64,000 nucleotides of DNA from Desulforamulus hydrothermalis Lam5 = DSM 18033 (GCF_000315365.1 NZ_CAOS01000007.1:1-64000), one strand, 5' to 3'. Positions 17,162-26,657 are shown, counted from the stretch's first letter. The notes: generated by a model from the letters alone, not told the origin. Numbers and translations are program-made.

Positions 17162-18634
17162 TTGTCAGTCAGGGTTCGTTTTGCCCCCAGTCCTACGGGG
17201 CCTTTACATATCGGGGGAGCCAGATCGGCGTTGTTTAACTGGCTGTTTGCCCGTCATCACGGCGGACGGTTTATTGTCCGTATAGAAGATACCGATTTGG
17301 AAAGATCCTCCAGAGAATCAGAAGAGAACATCTTAAATGCGCTGCACTGGTTAGGGATTGATTGGGACGAAGGTATTCAGACAGGAGGACCTAATGGCCC
17401 GTACCGCCAAACCGAACGTTTATCCGTTTACCGGCAACTGGCGGCGCAGCTCTTAGCTAAGGGTCAGGCCTACTATTGTTACTGTACCGAAGAAGAATTA
17501 GCCGCTGAGCGGGAGGAACTGCTGGCCCGGGGCGAGTTGCCCCGTTATTTGGGACGTTGCCGGCATCTCAGTGAGGAAGCAAAAGCCAAGCTGGCAGCGG
17601 AGGGAAGAAAGCCGGTACTGCGTTTCAGGGTTCCCGAGAACCGTATTATTATCATTCAAGACCGTGTGCGGGGGCAGGTTGAGTTTGAAAGCAACGGCAT
17701 TGGTGATTTCATTATCATGAAATCAGACAATATTCCCACCTATAACTTTGCTGTGGTAGTTGACGACCATGATATGAACATCACCCATGTAATCCGGGCG
17801 GAGGAACATCTTTCCAACACCCCCAGACAAATTTTATTATATGAGGCCCTTGGCTGGCCCCAGCCGGAGTTTGCCCATATTTCTTTAATTCTTGGCAAAG
17901 ATCGTGCTAAAATGAGCAAACGCCATGGAGCTACCGCCATTGAACAATACCAGAAGTTAGGCTATTTGCCGGAAGCGCTGGTGAACTTTTTGGCGTTGCT
18001 GGGCTGGTCACCGGGCGGCGAACAGGAAATTCTCAGCCTGCCTGAAATTGTTGAGCAATTTTCTTTGGACCGGGTAGCCAAAAATCCGGCGGTCTTCGAT
18101 ATAGACAAACTAAACTGGCTTAACGGCCATTATATTCGCCAGAGTCCCTTGGACAGGCTTACCCGGCTGGCTGTTCCTTACCTGATGGAAGCAGGTTACC
18201 TGGACGAAGCGCCGGACGCTGAAAAATTAGCCTGGTTGGAACAAGTGGTAGCCATAGCCAGGAACTATATTTCATACATGCAGGAAATCACCCAACATGT
18301 GGATATTTTCTTCCGGGATGAGGTAATTGTAAGCGAGGCGGAGGCTCGGGATGTTTTAACCTGGGAACAAATGCCGGCGGTGATGGAGGCTGCCTGTCGG
18401 TTGTTTGCGGATGCCCCTGAGTTAACCGAAGAATCTGTAAAGGGCATTATTAAAGCCATTGGCAAGCAAACCGGCTTGAAAGGCAAATTTATTTTCCAAC
18501 CCCTGCGGGTGGCCATTACCGGCAGGACCCATGGACCCGAGCTACACCAGATTATTCCGGTCATTGGCAAAGAACGAACCGTTGCCAGGTTGCGGGCGGT
18601 TCTGCGGCAATCAAGCCCGCCGGCCGGGCAGTAA
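17162..18634 (+). CDS. gltX: Glutamyl-tRNA synthetase
   Basis: Class I synthetase charging tRNA-Glu. [15 protein letters not shown] carries the HIGH box near residue 9 and [11 protein letters not shown] the KMSKR loop near 245; a helical anticodon-binding domain fills the C-terminus. 490 aa. TTG 17162 is the start, with GGAGGAGG ending eight bases earlier. As glnS is also present, this enzyme need not misacylate tRNA-Gln, but the sequence alone does not settle that. First gene of a likely gltX-cysE-cysS-mrnC operon. Confidence 0.95.
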   Translation: MSVRVRFAPSPTGPLHIGGARSALFNWLFARHHGGRFIVRIEDTDLERSSRESEENILNALHWLGIDWDEGIQTGGPNGPYRQTERLSVYRQLAAQLLAKGQAYYCYCTEEELAAEREELLARGELPRYLGRCRHLSEEAKAKLAAEGRKPVLRFRVPENRIIIIQDRVRGQVEFESNGIGDFIIMKSDNIPTYNFAVVVDDHDMNITHVIRAEEHLSNTPRQILLYEALGWPQPEFAHISLILGKDRAKMSKRHGATAIEQYQKLGYLPEALVNFLALLGWSPGGEQEILSLPEIVEQFSLDRVAKNPAVFDIDKLNWLNGHYIRQSPLDRLTRLAVPYLMEAGYLDEAPDAEKLAWLEQVVAIARNYISYMQEITQHVDIFFRDEVIVSEAEARDVLTWEQMPAVMEAACRLFADAPELTEESVKGIIKAIGKQTGLKGKFIFQPLRVAITGRTHGPELHQIIPVIGKERTVARLRAVLRQSSPPAGQ

Positions 18635-18694
18635 ATTAAAAACTTATGGCTGCCGGCAAGCGAAACCAGGCAGCGGATAAAGGGGGTGCGGCCC

Positions 18695-19384
18695 GTGTTA
18701 AGCAGGATCAGAAAAGAAATCAATGCCGTTTTTGAACGGGACCCGGCGGCAAAAAGTACCCTGGAGGTATTACTGTGTTACCCTGGGCTGCATGCCATCC
18801 TGTTTCACCGGCTGGCCCACGCATTATATAAGAAAAAATTCTATGTAACCGCCCGGTTTATTTCACAAGTTTCCAGGTTTCTGACCGGCATTGAGATTCA
18901 CCCGGGAGCCAAAATCGGGGAAGGTCTTTTTATCGACCACGGAGCAGGCGTGGTAATCGGGGAAACCGCCGAGATCGGCAACAACGTAACTATTTACCAG
19001 GGGGTCACCCTGGGGGGCACCGGGAAAGAAAAAGGCAAGCGGCACCCCACCATTGGCAATAACGTGGTAATTAGTTCGGGCGCAAAAGTGCTTGGTTCTT
19101 TTACCGTTGGTGACAACGTGAAGATCGGCGCCGGTTCGGTGGTTTTAAAAGAAGTGCCGCCTAACTGCACTGTGGTGGGTGTACCGGGGCGCATTGTAAT
19201 TCGGGATGGCCAAAAAGTAGGTTCTGCCTATGTGCCGGATTTGCGCCACGACCAGTTACCTGACCCGGTAGCGGATATGCTGGGCCAGATGCAATCAGCC
19301 ATTGACCGGCTGGAGCAAAAAGTTAAAACATTGGAACAGGAATGCAGCAGGTTAAGAGATCAAGCGGAGGGGGCTAACCGGTAA
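18695..19384 (+). CDS. cysE: Serine O-acetyltransferase
   Basis: Makes O-acetylserine from serine and acetyl-CoA, the first step of cysteine synthesis. The left-handed beta-helix hexapeptide region begins near residue 68 ([19 protein letters not shown]), and the acetyl-CoA loop [18 protein letters not shown] follows. The short N-terminus, without E. coli's long helical domain, is usual in Firmicutes. GTG 18695 sits seven bases after AAAGGGGGT; GTG 18686 overlaps that SD. 229 aa with a coiled-coil C-terminal tail (about 195-225). Overlaps cysS by one base (TAATG). Confidence 0.94.
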   Translation: MLSRIRKEINAVFERDPAAKSTLEVLLCYPGLHAILFHRLAHALYKKKFYVTARFISQVSRFLTGIEIHPGAKIGEGLFIDHGAGVVIGETAEIGNNVTIYQGVTLGGTGKEKGKRHPTIGNNVVISSGAKVLGSFTVGDNVKIGAGSVVLKEVPPNCTVVGVPGRIVIRDGQKVGSAYVPDLRHDQLPDPVADMLGQMQSAIDRLEQKVKTLEQECSRLRDQAEGANR

Positions 19385-20844
19385 TGCAAATTTATAATAC
19401 CCTGACGAAAACCAAACAAGAGTTTATTCCCAGAGAAAAAGGGAAAGTCAGCATGTATGTTTGCGGGCCCACTACATACAACTTTATTCACCTTGGCAAT
19501 GCCCGGCCGCTGGTGTTTTTTGACACAGTTAGGAGATACTTTATTTATAAAGGTTATCAAGTGAACTATGTACAAAACTTTACCGACGTGGATGATAAGA
19601 TTATTAAGCGAGCCTGGGAAGAACAGACCGACCCGCTGGAATTGGCCCAAAGATATATCAGGGAATTTTTTAAGGATGCCGATGCACTGAATGTTATGCG
19701 GGCGGACAAACATCCCAAAGTATCTGAACACATTGCGGAAATCATTGACCTGATCAAACAACTGGAACAGCAGGGGCATGCCTATGTGGCAGACGGGGAT
19801 GTTTACTTTGCGGTGCGGAGTTTTCCCGGCTACGGGAAACTATCGGGCCGCAGCCTGGAGGATATGCAGGCAGGAGCCAGGGTGGAAATTGATCCCAGAA
19901 AGAAAGACCCCATGGACTTTGCGCTCTGGAAAGCGGCCAAACCCGGGGAACCCAGTTGGCCAAGCCCTTGGGGAGCCGGCCGCCCGGGGTGGCATATTGA
20001 GTGCTCGGCTATGGCGGCCAAATATTTAGGCAACGGTTTTGATATTCACGGCGGTGGGTTTGATTTGATTTTTCCTCACCACGAAAATGAAATTGCTCAA
20101 TCTGAAGCGGCTTGCGGCCAACCTTTTGCCCGTTACTGGATGCATAACGGTTTTATTACAGTCAATCAAGAAAAAATGTCCAAATCTCTGGGGAACTTCT
20201 TTTTAGTCAGGGAAATTTTGGCCAAGTTTCCACCCGAAGTGGTGCGCTGGTATTTGCTTTCCACCCATTATCGCAGCCCCCTGGACTTTGATGATGAAAA
20301 GCTGGCCATGGCGGGAAAAGGTCTGGAACGCCTAAAAACTGCCCTGCGCTTGCTTTATGAGGCTCTGGAGCTGCCGCAGCAGCAGGCCGCCATGGCCGAT
20401 GAAGGCGGAGACCTGGCAGACAAACTGGCAACCCTCCGGTTGGATTTTGAAAAAGCCATGGATGACGATTTTAACACTGCCCTGGCTATTTCCGTATTTT
20501 TTGAGCTGGCCAAAGAAATTAATATTTTTGTGGGCCGGCTGGACGGCAAGCTGACTGACCGGCAGAAAGATTTGCTGGTAAAAGCACACGATTTATTTAA
20601 AGATTTTAACGGTGTATTGGGTGTCTTTAAGGAAGATCAGCAGAGCGGCAGGTTATTGATTGACGCTGTTAATACTGACAACAAATTGGTGGACGGTCTG
20701 ATCAATCTGATTGTTAAAGTTCGCCAGGCGGCCCGCAGCCAAAAAGATTGGGCCACTGCGGATACCATACGGGACGGTTTGAAGGAACTGGGGGTAATTC
20801 TGGAAGACACCCCCCAAGGTGTACGATGGAAGATACAAGGATGA
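19384..20844 (+). CDS. cysS: Cysteinyl-tRNA synthetase
   Basis: Class I synthetase, 486 aa. [17 protein letters not shown] supplies the first zinc-ligand cysteine and the HIGH-type box near residue 28; WHIECSAM and the [14 protein letters not shown] region give the remaining zinc-site residues; [10 protein letters not shown] is the KMSKS loop near 265. Its translational overlap with cysE, which makes the cysteine precursor, is the classic Firmicutes arrangement. Confidence 0.96.
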   Translation: MQIYNTLTKTKQEFIPREKGKVSMYVCGPTTYNFIHLGNARPLVFFDTVRRYFIYKGYQVNYVQNFTDVDDKIIKRAWEEQTDPLELAQRYIREFFKDADALNVMRADKHPKVSEHIAEIIDLIKQLEQQGHAYVADGDVYFAVRSFPGYGKLSGRSLEDMQAGARVEIDPRKKDPMDFALWKAAKPGEPSWPSPWGAGRPGWHIECSAMAAKYLGNGFDIHGGGFDLIFPHHENEIAQSEAACGQPFARYWMHNGFITVNQEKMSKSLGNFFLVREILAKFPPEVVRWYLLSTHYRSPLDFDDEKLAMAGKGLERLKTALRLLYEALELPQQQAAMADEGGDLADKLATLRLDFEKAMDDDFNTALAISVFFELAKEINIFVGRLDGKLTDRQKDLLVKAHDLFKDFNGVLGVFKEDQQSGRLLIDAVNTDNKLVDGLINLIVKVRQAARSQKDWATADTIRDGLKELGVILEDTPQGVRWKIQG

Positions 20845-20870
20845 CCTTGACACAAAGGGATACTTATATC

Positions 20871-21272
20871 ATGGATCAATCAGCCTCAAAACAAAATCCT
20901 GAACAACTGCCCAGCCTGGTACTGGCATATCTGGGGGATGCCGTTTATGAATTGGCAGTCCGCCGGTTTCTCATAGCTCAAGGTGCTACCAAAGTGAACC
21001 GGCTGCACCGGGAAGCCGTTAAGTATGTGCGGGCCGGTGCCCAGGCGAGAGCGTTGTTTGCCCTGGAAGATAAACTTTCCGAACAAGAACTGGCGGTTGT
21101 CCGTCGGGGACGCAACGCCAAGTCAGGTCTGCCGCCTAAGGGAGCTGATGTGGCGGAGTACCGCCATGCCACCGCTCTGGAAGCGCTGATAGGTTATCTG
21201 TATTTACAGGGCAATGAGGGCAGGATTGACGAAATTATCGGCTTGGCCATAGATGCCCTCAAGCGTGGCTGA
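20871..21272 (+). CDS. mrnC: Mini-ribonuclease III (23S rRNA maturation)
   Basis: An RNase III catalytic domain without the double-stranded RNA-binding domain; it trims 23S rRNA precursor ends. LAYLGDAVYELAVR near residue 20 and RHATALEALIGYLYL near 102 carry the conserved acidic residues, and RRGRNAKSGLPPKGA the basic loop. ATG 20871 is ten bases after AAAGGGA (133 aa). An alternative ATG at 20841 overlaps the cysS stop (ATGA) but has no usable SD spacing. Last gene of the gltX group. Confidence 0.9.
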   Translation: MDQSASKQNPEQLPSLVLAYLGDAVYELAVRRFLIAQGATKVNRLHREAVKYVRAGAQARALFALEDKLSEQELAVVRRGRNAKSGLPPKGADVAEYRHATALEALIGYLYLQGNEGRIDEIIGLAIDALKRG

Positions 21273-21391
21273 ACCCGGCCGGGAGGGCCTGTTTGAGCGG
21301 CGCCAACGGCTACCGCAGCTAAAGGGGAACATAAACCACCGGTAAGGGGTGTCGCCCCTCTGATAAAATTTATTTTTAGGAGTTACGTAAA

Positions 21392-22129
21392 GTGGGGAAA
21401 GCTAATTTAAAGGTCCGCCTGCTGGAACACACGCCAAACCCGGAAAAGCTGGTGGCCATGGCGGCCAGGTTGTGCTACTCGCCGGCACAAATAGATGACC
21501 TGGCGGCCAATGTGGCCCAATCTGACCAGCAGGCTTTTGTAAAAAAATTACTGGACATGGGACACTACAGCGCTATTGAACATGTTTCTTTTACATTTGG
21601 CATCGAAGGGGTTTCCCGGAGCCTGCTGGCCCAGTTAACCAGACACCGCATTGCCAGTTTCAGTGTACAGTCCCAGCGGTATGTAGGGGAAACCCGGGAG
21701 CATAATGCCCGGGGCACCTTTGAATACATCATCCCCGAGACCATTGAAAAGCTTGGGCCGCAGGCGGTGGCAGAATTTGCGGCACAGATGGCGCAAATTC
21801 AAACCTGGTATGACGGGTGGGTAGCTAAATTGGGAGGCGGCAGATCGGCTTATGAAGATGCCCGGTTTGTGCTGCCCAACGCAGCCGAAACGAAAATTGT
21901 GGTAACTATGAATGCCAGGGAATTAAGACACTTTTTTAACCTTCGCTGTTGCCGGCGGGCCCAATGGGAAATTCGCCGGCTGGCGGAACAAATGCTGCAC
22001 CTGGCCAAAGAAGTGGCACCCGTGCTTTTTGCCGATGCCGGGCCGCCTTGCCTGGCCGGCCCCTGTCCGGAAGGCCAACTGAGTTGCGGGCAGCGGGAAG
22101 CCGTGCGTCGCAGGTACGGGGTAACATAA
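21392..22129 (+). CDS. thyX: Flavin-dependent thymidylate synthase ThyX
   Basis: Methylates dUMP to dTMP using FAD and methylenetetrahydrofolate. The ThyX motif RHRIASFSVQSQRYV is intact near residue 86, preceded by GHYSAIEHVSFTF and followed by LRHFFNLRCCRRAQWEIR. 245 aa. GTG 21392 follows AGGAG by nine bases. The C-terminal 20 residues are cysteine-rich. The 119-base gap upstream holds a small AGGGG/CCCCT hairpin near 21345. Confidence 0.95.
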   Translation: MGKANLKVRLLEHTPNPEKLVAMAARLCYSPAQIDDLAANVAQSDQQAFVKKLLDMGHYSAIEHVSFTFGIEGVSRSLLAQLTRHRIASFSVQSQRYVGETREHNARGTFEYIIPETIEKLGPQAVAEFAAQMAQIQTWYDGWVAKLGGGRSAYEDARFVLPNAAETKIVVTMNARELRHFFNLRCCRRAQWEIRRLAEQMLHLAKEVAPVLFADAGPPCLAGPCPEGQLSCGQREAVRRRYGVT

Positions 22130-22147
22130 AAGCGGAGTGTGGATAAA

Positions 22148-22306
22148 ATGATAACTCCCGTAATTATTCTTGTGCTTTGGGGCATAGCCCTTTTGCTGGG
22201 CGTCCTTGGCGTGGTGACCCGGCGCAGAAATCTGCTGCTGGCCGGCATGGCGGCGGCTTTGGCCGGTTTGGGGCTGACCTTATGGCTGAAAAATACCTTG
22301 CAGTAA
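22148..22306 (+). CDS. Small membrane protein, 52 aa, unknown
   Basis: A short open frame between thyX and rlmB. It encodes two hydrophobic segments (ITPVIILVLWGIALLLGVLGVV and a second one near residues 28-45) separated by TRRRN, which suggests a two-pass hairpin membrane protein with a positively charged loop. GGAG lies about ten bases before the ATG. Codon use resembles its neighbours, and the spacing to the flanking genes leaves no other product. No family was recognised. Confidence 0.6.
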   Translation: MITPVIILVLWGIALLLGVLGVVTRRRNLLLAGMAAALAGLGLTLWLKNTLQ

Positions 22307-22346
22307 ACGCAGCTTAACCACCGAAAAGTATGGAGGTATGGTTGAC

Positions 22347-23084
22347 GTGAGTGAAATGATTGCCGGCAGAAATCCGGTCCGCGAAGCTCTCCGGGCGGGA
22401 CGTCCCATTAATAAGATACTGGCCGCCAGGGGAACGGCGGCAGGCCCGTTAGCCGAAATTCTGCACCTGGCCAGGGAGAAAAATATTCCGGTACAAATGG
22501 TTGAACGAGCCCACCTGGATAAACTTAACCAGGGCATGCCTCATCAGGGGGTTATTGCTTATGCTGCTGCCAGGGGCTATGTGGAAGTGGAAGATATACT
22601 GGCAGCGGCTCATGCCAGGGGGCAAGATCCGTTTATTGTGCTGCTGGATGAAATAAACGACCCCCATAACCTGGGGGCCATACTGCGTACGGTGGATGCA
22701 GCCGGCGCCCACGGGGTCATTATACCCCAACGAAGGTCGGTGGCCTTAACCTCAGCTGTGGCCAGGGCTTCGGCGGGGGCGGTGGAATATGTTCCGGTGG
22801 CCAGGGTTACCAACTTGGATCAAACTATTCGGCAGTTGAAAGAAAAAGGGCTTTGGGTAGTGGGGGCGGATATGGCGGGCCCTCGGGTATACTGGCAGGC
22901 CAAACTGACGGGGCCGCTGCTTTTGGTCATCGGCGGGGAAGGAAAGGGAATCGGCAGGCTGATTAAAGAGCGATGTGATATGCTGGTCCGGTTACCCATG
23001 GCGGGCCAGGTTGGATCACTCAACGCCTCGGTGGCAGCTGCGCTTTTGATTTATGAAGTGGTACGCCAGAGAGGGTTGGGCTAA
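22347..23084 (+). CDS. rlmB: 23S rRNA 2'-O-ribose methyltransferase, TrmH/RlmB family
   Basis: SPOUT-class enzyme that, by family, methylates G2251 of 23S rRNA with SAM. The N-terminal substrate-binding domain (IAGRNPVREAL start) is followed by a knotted catalytic domain with motif 1 DEINDPHNLGAILRT, motif 2 LVIGGEGKGIG and motif 3 MAGQVGSLNASVAAALL. GTG 22347 sits ten bases after TGGAGG; an ATG at 22338 is only one base from it. About 245 aa. The exact methylation site cannot be read from the sequence. Confidence 0.9.
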   Translation: MSEMIAGRNPVREALRAGRPINKILAARGTAAGPLAEILHLAREKNIPVQMVERAHLDKLNQGMPHQGVIAYAAARGYVEVEDILAAAHARGQDPFIVLLDEINDPHNLGAILRTVDAAGAHGVIIPQRRSVALTSAVARASAGAVEYVPVARVTNLDQTIRQLKEKGLWVVGADMAGPRVYWQAKLTGPLLLVIGGEGKGIGRLIKERCDMLVRLPMAGQVGSLNASVAAALLIYEVVRQRGLG

Positions 23085-23087
23085 TCA

Positions 23088-23600
23088 ATGCAGGAATTTT
23101 ATGTGGTGGACGGGTATAACATCATCCATGCCTGGCCGGAGTTTGCCGGCATGATTGACAGCGGGTTAGACCATTGCAGGGACAAGCTCGTTCATATACT
23201 GGCCAACTTTGCCGGTTTTGAGGGCAGCCGGGTTAAAGTGGTTTTTGATGCCCACCTCGTAAAAAGAGGCATTGAGCACCGGGAAACCGTGCACGGCATT
23301 GAGGTATACTATACCCAGGAGGGCGAAACTGCTGACTCGTTAATTGAAAAAATTGTCGGGGACCTGGGCAAACAGGGCACGGTTTATGTAGTAACTTCTG
23401 ATTGGGATGAACAAAAAATTATTTTTGGGCGGGGTGCTTACCGCTTGACACCCAAAGAATTCAGGGTTCAGGTTATAAAGGCTAACCGGCGAAGAGAGGA
23501 AGAGTTTAATCGGCCCAACCCCACCGAGGGCTATCTGGAGGACAAGCTGCCCGCGGAAATCAGGCAAGTATTAGAAAAATGGCGACGCAGCAAGAATTAA
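23088..23600 (+). CDS. rae1: Rae1-type NYN-domain ribosome-associated endonuclease (YacP)
   Basis: 170 aa with a PIN-like NYN fold: YVVDGYNIIHAWPE at the start, VVFDAH near residue 46, and VVTSDWDEQK near 104 supply the acidic residues. B. subtilis Rae1 cleaves mRNA in the ribosomal A site. It lies three bases after rlmB and before sigH, the same order as yacO-yacP-sigH in B. subtilis. Confidence 0.9.
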   Translation: MQEFYVVDGYNIIHAWPEFAGMIDSGLDHCRDKLVHILANFAGFEGSRVKVVFDAHLVKRGIEHRETVHGIEVYYTQEGETADSLIEKIVGDLGKQGTVYVVTSDWDEQKIIFGRGAYRLTPKEFRVQVIKANRRREEEFNRPNPTEGYLEDKLPAEIRQVLEKWRRSKN

Positions 23601-23627
23601 GTACACCTGGCCGGGGGCTATTTTGCC

Positions 23628-23657
23628 TTGACGAGCCTTTTTAACATAAGCTATAAT
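23628..23657 (+). promoter_or_regulatory. Promoter upstream of the sigH leader
   Basis: TTGACG 23628-23633 and TATAAT 23652-23657 with 18-base spacing. Transcription would start near 23664 and give a leader of about 240 bases before sigH. Confidence 0.7.
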
Positions 23658-23663
23658 TAGTCA

Positions 23664-23860
23664 TGTAACTTAACCAGTTAGCGCATGGGGCTGCATGTGC
23701 GGCTGGGTAGGCCAGACCCCGGGTTAGAATTACGGATGACAGGCGGCAAGGAAGCCTGGCCCTGCCGGGAATGCCGGTTACCAGGGTTCTTTTCAGACAT
23801 GAGGTGATATGTTCTGCAGCAGTTTTAGAGTGCCTGCCAATATAGTCATGCTTTTCTGAA
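23664..23860 (+). other. Long, apparently structured leader of sigH
   Basis: Several inverted repeats follow one another: GCGCATG with CATGTGC near 23682-23700, CTGG with CCAG near 23704-23716, CGGCA with TGCCG near 23743-23766, and CCGG with CCGG near 23765-23777. Together they suggest a folded RNA. A short open frame at 23809 lies in the same leader. I could not match it to a known riboswitch or protein-binding leader. Confidence 0.35.
23809..23859 (+). CDS. Possible 16-codon upstream ORF in the sigH leader
   Basis: ATG 23809 follows GAGGTGAT closely and opens a frame encoding MFCSSFRVPANIVMLF before TGA at 23857. Its stop is 44 bases before the TTG of sigH. It could be a leader peptide or a chance frame; only the good SD supports it. 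Confidence 0.3.
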   Translation: MFCSSFRVPANIVMLF

Positions 23861-23903
23861 CTGTTTGAAATTTCTTAGAGACAAGAAAGCGGGGGCGATA
23901 ATT

Positions 23904-24548
23904 TTGAATTCAAATGCACAAAGAGAAGTTTCCGGCGGATATCAAATTATGGTGGATGAGGATGTCGTTGAATTTGCGCGCGAGGGCGACGACGCAGCGC
24001 TGGAGTACTTGATTAATAAATATAAAAACTTTGTGCGTGCAAAAGCCCGCTCATATTTCCTGATTGGAGCCGACAGAGAAGATATTATTCAGGAGGGCAT
24101 GATTGGCCTTTATAAAGCCATTCGCGATTTTCGCATGGACAAGCTGTCTTCTTTTCGCGCCTTTGCCGAACTGTGCATTACCAGGCAGATTATCACTGCC
24201 ATTAAAACAGCAACCAGGCAAAAACACATCCCTCTTAATTCGTACGTTTCGTTAAATAAACCAATTTACGATGAGGATTCAGACCGCACCCTGTTAGATG
24301 TAATTTCCGGGTCAAAAATAACAGATCCGGAGGAACTCATTATCAGCCGCGAAGAGTTTGATGATATTGAGGAAAAGATGGGCGAAATCCTGAGTTCACT
24401 GGAATGGAAGGTGCTCATGTCTTACCTGGAAGGAAAGTCTTACCAGGAAATTGCAGAAGACCTTAACAGGCATGTTAAATCTATTGACAACGCCTTGCAG
24501 AGAGTAAAACGCAAACTGGAAAGATACCTGGAAAAGCGTGAAGCCTAG
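23904..24548 (+). CDS. sigH: RNA polymerase sigma-H factor
   Basis: Sigma-70 family factor for the transition to stationary phase and early sporulation. Region 2 (DREDIIQEGMIGLYKAIRDF), the SFRAFAELCITRQIITAI segment and region 4 (LEGKSYQEIAEDLNRHVKSIDNALQRVKRKL, given here in part) are clear. TTG 23904 lies eight bases after GGGGG and gives 214 aa, matching the family; a TTG at 23865 has no SD. Presence of SigH fits a spore-former. Confidence 0.93.
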   Translation: MNSNAQREVSGGYQIMVDEDVVEFAREGDDAALEYLINKYKNFVRAKARSYFLIGADREDIIQEGMIGLYKAIRDFRMDKLSSFRAFAELCITRQIITAIKTATRQKHIPLNSYVSLNKPIYDEDSDRTLLDVISGSKITDPEELIISREEFDDIEEKMGEILSSLEWKVLMSYLEGKSYQEIAEDLNRHVKSIDNALQRVKRKLERYLEKREA

Positions 24549-24598
24549 TCAACCGGTTAACTGATGTTCTATAAGAAATAAATACTACACGATGATGC

Positions 24599-24635
24599 TT
24601 TTTACCTTTATTTAAGGTTAAAAAATTTTTTCGTT
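24599..24635 (+). terminator. Terminator after sigH
   Basis: TTTTTACCTT 24599-24608 pairs with AAGGTTAAAAA 24614-24624 (one bulge), followed by a run of T. It is an AT-rich but well-formed stem 50 bases after the sigH stop. Confidence 0.55.
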
Positions 24636-24676
24636 AAAAACAGTTAATCTTGCCAAACAATACATGACAGCAGGTG

Positions 24677-24705
24677 TTGACACCGAGTGCTTCATCTGCT
24701 ATTAT
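24677..24705 (+). promoter_or_regulatory. Promoter of the tRNA cluster
   Basis: TTGACA 24677-24682, 17 bases, TATTAT 24700-24705, just upstream of the first tRNA. A TATAAT overlaps it at 24703-24708 but with 20-base spacing. Confidence 0.7.
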
Positions 24706-24719
24706 AATCAATGTTCGGT

Positions 24720-24795
24720 GCCGGCGTAGCTCAATTGGCAGAGCAGCTGACTTGTAATCAGCAGGTTGCGGGTTCGAGTCCCATCGCCGGCTCCA
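24720..24795 (+). tRNA. tRNA-Thr (anticodon UGU)
   Basis: Acceptor stem GCCGGCG 24720-24726 pairs with CGCCGGC 24785-24791. The anticodon loop CTTGTAA gives UGU. TTCGAGTC forms the T arm, and CCA is encoded (24793-24795). First of five tRNA genes. Confidence 0.95.
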
Positions 24796-24800
24796 CCCAC

Positions 24801-24886
<86 letters not shown>

Positions 24887-24911
24887 GATTTGTTACACAG
24901 GCAAAAAACTC

Positions 24912-24941
24912 TTGATTTATGGCGAGTGCCTGTGTTATAAT
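24912..24941 (+). promoter_or_regulatory. Internal promoter before the initiator tRNA
   Basis: TTGATT 24912-24917, 18 bases, TATAAT 24936-24941, starting 12 bases before tRNA-fMet. It would allow separate expression of the last three tRNAs. Confidence 0.65.
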
Positions 24942-24953
24942 AAACATTGCTGA

Positions 24954-25029
<76 letters not shown>

Positions 25030-25032
25030 AAT

Positions 25033-25108
25033 GCTGCTATAGCTCAGTAGGTAGAGCGTATCCTTGGTAAGGATAAGGTCACCGGTTCAATCCCGGTTAG
25101 CAGCTCCA
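25033..25108 (+). tRNA. tRNA-Thr (anticodon GGU)
   Basis: GCTGCTA 25033-25039 pairs with TAGCAGC 25098-25104. The loop TTGGTAA gives GGU. CCA is encoded. It complements the UGU isoacceptor at 24720. Confidence 0.95.
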
Positions 25109-25116
25109 GTACTTAC

Positions 25117-25193
25117 GGCGGTGTAGCTCAGTTGGTCAGAGCACACGGTTCATACCCGTGGTGTCACTGGTTCGAATCCAGTCACCGCTACCA
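25117..25193 (+). tRNA. Elongator tRNA-Met (anticodon CAU)
   Basis: GGCGGTG pairs with CACCGCT (the outermost pair is G-U). The loop TTCATAC gives CAU. The body resembles B. subtilis elongator tRNA-Met. A tRNA-Ile with a modified CAU anticodon is the alternative but fits less well. CCA is encoded. Confidence 0.9.
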
Positions 25194-25198
25194 GTCCG

Positions 25199-25237
25199 AA
25201 AGAACCTGCCCGGTTGGAGCAGGTTCTTTTGCGTTTT
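25199..25237 (+). terminator. Terminator of the tRNA cluster
   Basis: An 11-bp stem AAAGAACCTGC/GCAGGTTCTTT (25199-25209, 25219-25229) followed by TGCGTTTTG. It begins six bases after the last tRNA. The next 170 bases, before tuf, are AT-rich and show no convincing promoter. Confidence 0.85.
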
Positions 25238-25407
25238 GTTGATATAGAAAAGAAGTGTCAGAAAAAAGAAGGATTTTTGTCTTTCTTATCGAATCTAGCT
25301 ATGGATTTTCAGTTAATAGGTATAAACCATGCTTAAATCTGGAAATAACTTTAGAGATGAAAAATCTCTGGCTAAATTCCGAAAAACGGAGGAGGAGAAG
25401 TTAACCC

Positions 25408-26610
25408 ATGGCTAAGGCTAAATTTGAACGTACCAAACCCCACGTAAACATTGGTACCATCGGTCACGTTGACCACGGCAAAACTACCCTTACCGCTGCC
25501 ATTACCGTAGTTCTGTCTACCACCGGCGGCGCCCAAGTTAAGCGTTACGACGAAATTGACAACGCTCCCGAAGAGCGTGAACGCGGTATTACCATTAACA
25601 CCGCCCACGTAGAATACGAAACCGCTAACCGTCACTATGCTCACGTTGACTGCCCGGGTCACGCTGACTATGTTAAAAACATGATTACCGGTGCGGCCCA
25701 GATGGACGGCGCCATCCTGGTTGTATCCGCCGCTGACGGTCCGATGCCGCAAACCCGTGAGCACATCCTGCTGTCCCGTCAGGTAGGCGTACCCTACATT
25801 GTGGTATTCCTGAACAAAGCTGACATGGTAGACGATCCCGAACTGCTTGAGCTGGTGGACATGGAAGTGCGCGAACTGCTGAACTCCTATGAATTCCCCG
25901 GCGACGACACTCCCATTATTGCCGGTTCCGGCCTGAAAGCCCTGGAGTGCGGCTGCGGCAAGCGTGAGTGCGAATGGTGCGGCAAGATCTGGGAGCTGAT
26001 GGATGCAGTAGACTCCTACATTCCCACCCCTGAGCGGGATGTTGATAAGCCCTTCCTGATGCCGGTAGAAGACGTGTTCTCCATTACCGGCCGTGGTACT
26101 GTGGCTACCGGTCGTGTTGAGCGCGGCCAAGTAAAAGTACAGGATGAAGTGGAAATCGTCGGTCTTAACGACAAGCCCCGCAAGACCGTAGTAACCGGCG
26201 TAGAAATGTTCCGCAAGCTGTTAGACTTTGCGCAAGCCGGTGACAACATCGGTTGCCTGCTGCGCGGTGTTGACCGTAAAGAAATCGAGCGTGGCCAAGT
26301 GCTGGCAAAACCCGGCAGCATTAAGCCCCACACCAAGTACGAAGCAGAGGTATACGTCCTGACCAAAGAAGAGGGCGGCCGTCACACCCCCTTCTTTAAC
26401 GGCTACCGTCCTCAGTTCTACTTCCGTACCACCGACGTAACCGGTGTGGTACAACTGCCGGAAGGCGTAGAAATGGTCATGCCCGGCGACAACATCAAGA
26501 TGAAGGTGGACCTGATCACCCCCATCGCTATTGAGGAAGGCCTGCGCTTTGCTATCCGTGAAGGCGGCCGTACTGTAGGCGCCGGCGTAGTAACCGCCAT
26601 CCGCGAGTAA
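25408..26610 (+). CDS. tuf: Elongation factor Tu (copy 1)
   Basis: GTPase that delivers aminoacyl-tRNA to the ribosome. [10 protein letters not shown] is G1, [12 protein letters not shown] carries G3, and NKADM G4; domains 2 and 3 follow. 400 aa, a few residues longer than usual because of a cysteine-rich insertion after ALE (Cys181, 183, 188 and 191: [11 protein letters not shown]). The second copy at 43559 differs at about six bases by eye and at one residue (Ala72 here, Gly there). SD GGAGGAGG. Followed by its own terminator. Confidence 0.97.
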   Translation: MAKAKFERTKPHVNIGTIGHVDHGKTTLTAAITVVLSTTGGAQVKRYDEIDNAPEERERGITINTAHVEYETANRHYAHVDCPGHADYVKNMITGAAQMDGAILVVSAADGPMPQTREHILLSRQVGVPYIVVFLNKADMVDDPELLELVDMEVRELLNSYEFPGDDTPIIAGSGLKALECGCGKRECEWCGKIWELMDAVDSYIPTPERDVDKPFLMPVEDVFSITGRGTVATGRVERGQVKVQDEVEIVGLNDKPRKTVVTGVEMFRKLLDFAQAGDNIGCLLRGVDRKEIERGQVLAKPGSIKPHTKYEAEVYVLTKEEGGRHTPFFNGYRPQFYFRTTDVTGVVQLPEGVEMVMPGDNIKMKVDLITPIAIEEGLRFAIREGGRTVGAGVVTAIRE

Positions 26611-26628
26611 CTGATTAACAATTTTCCT

Positions 26629-26657
26629 AAAAGGAGTGACCCCGGTCACTCCTTTTT
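26629..26657 (+). terminator. Terminator after tuf copy 1
   Basis: A perfect 13-bp inverted repeat AAAAGGAGTGACC/GGTCACTCCTTTT (26629-26641, 26644-26656) ends in a T-run. It isolates tuf copy 1 from the rpmG-secE-nusG group. Confidence 0.9.

Noticed and set aside
17085-17285. 66-aa plus-strand frame overlapping the gltX start
   Set aside because: It starts within the gltX promoter region and runs out of frame into gltX; the gltX SD and HIGH motif explain the sequence.
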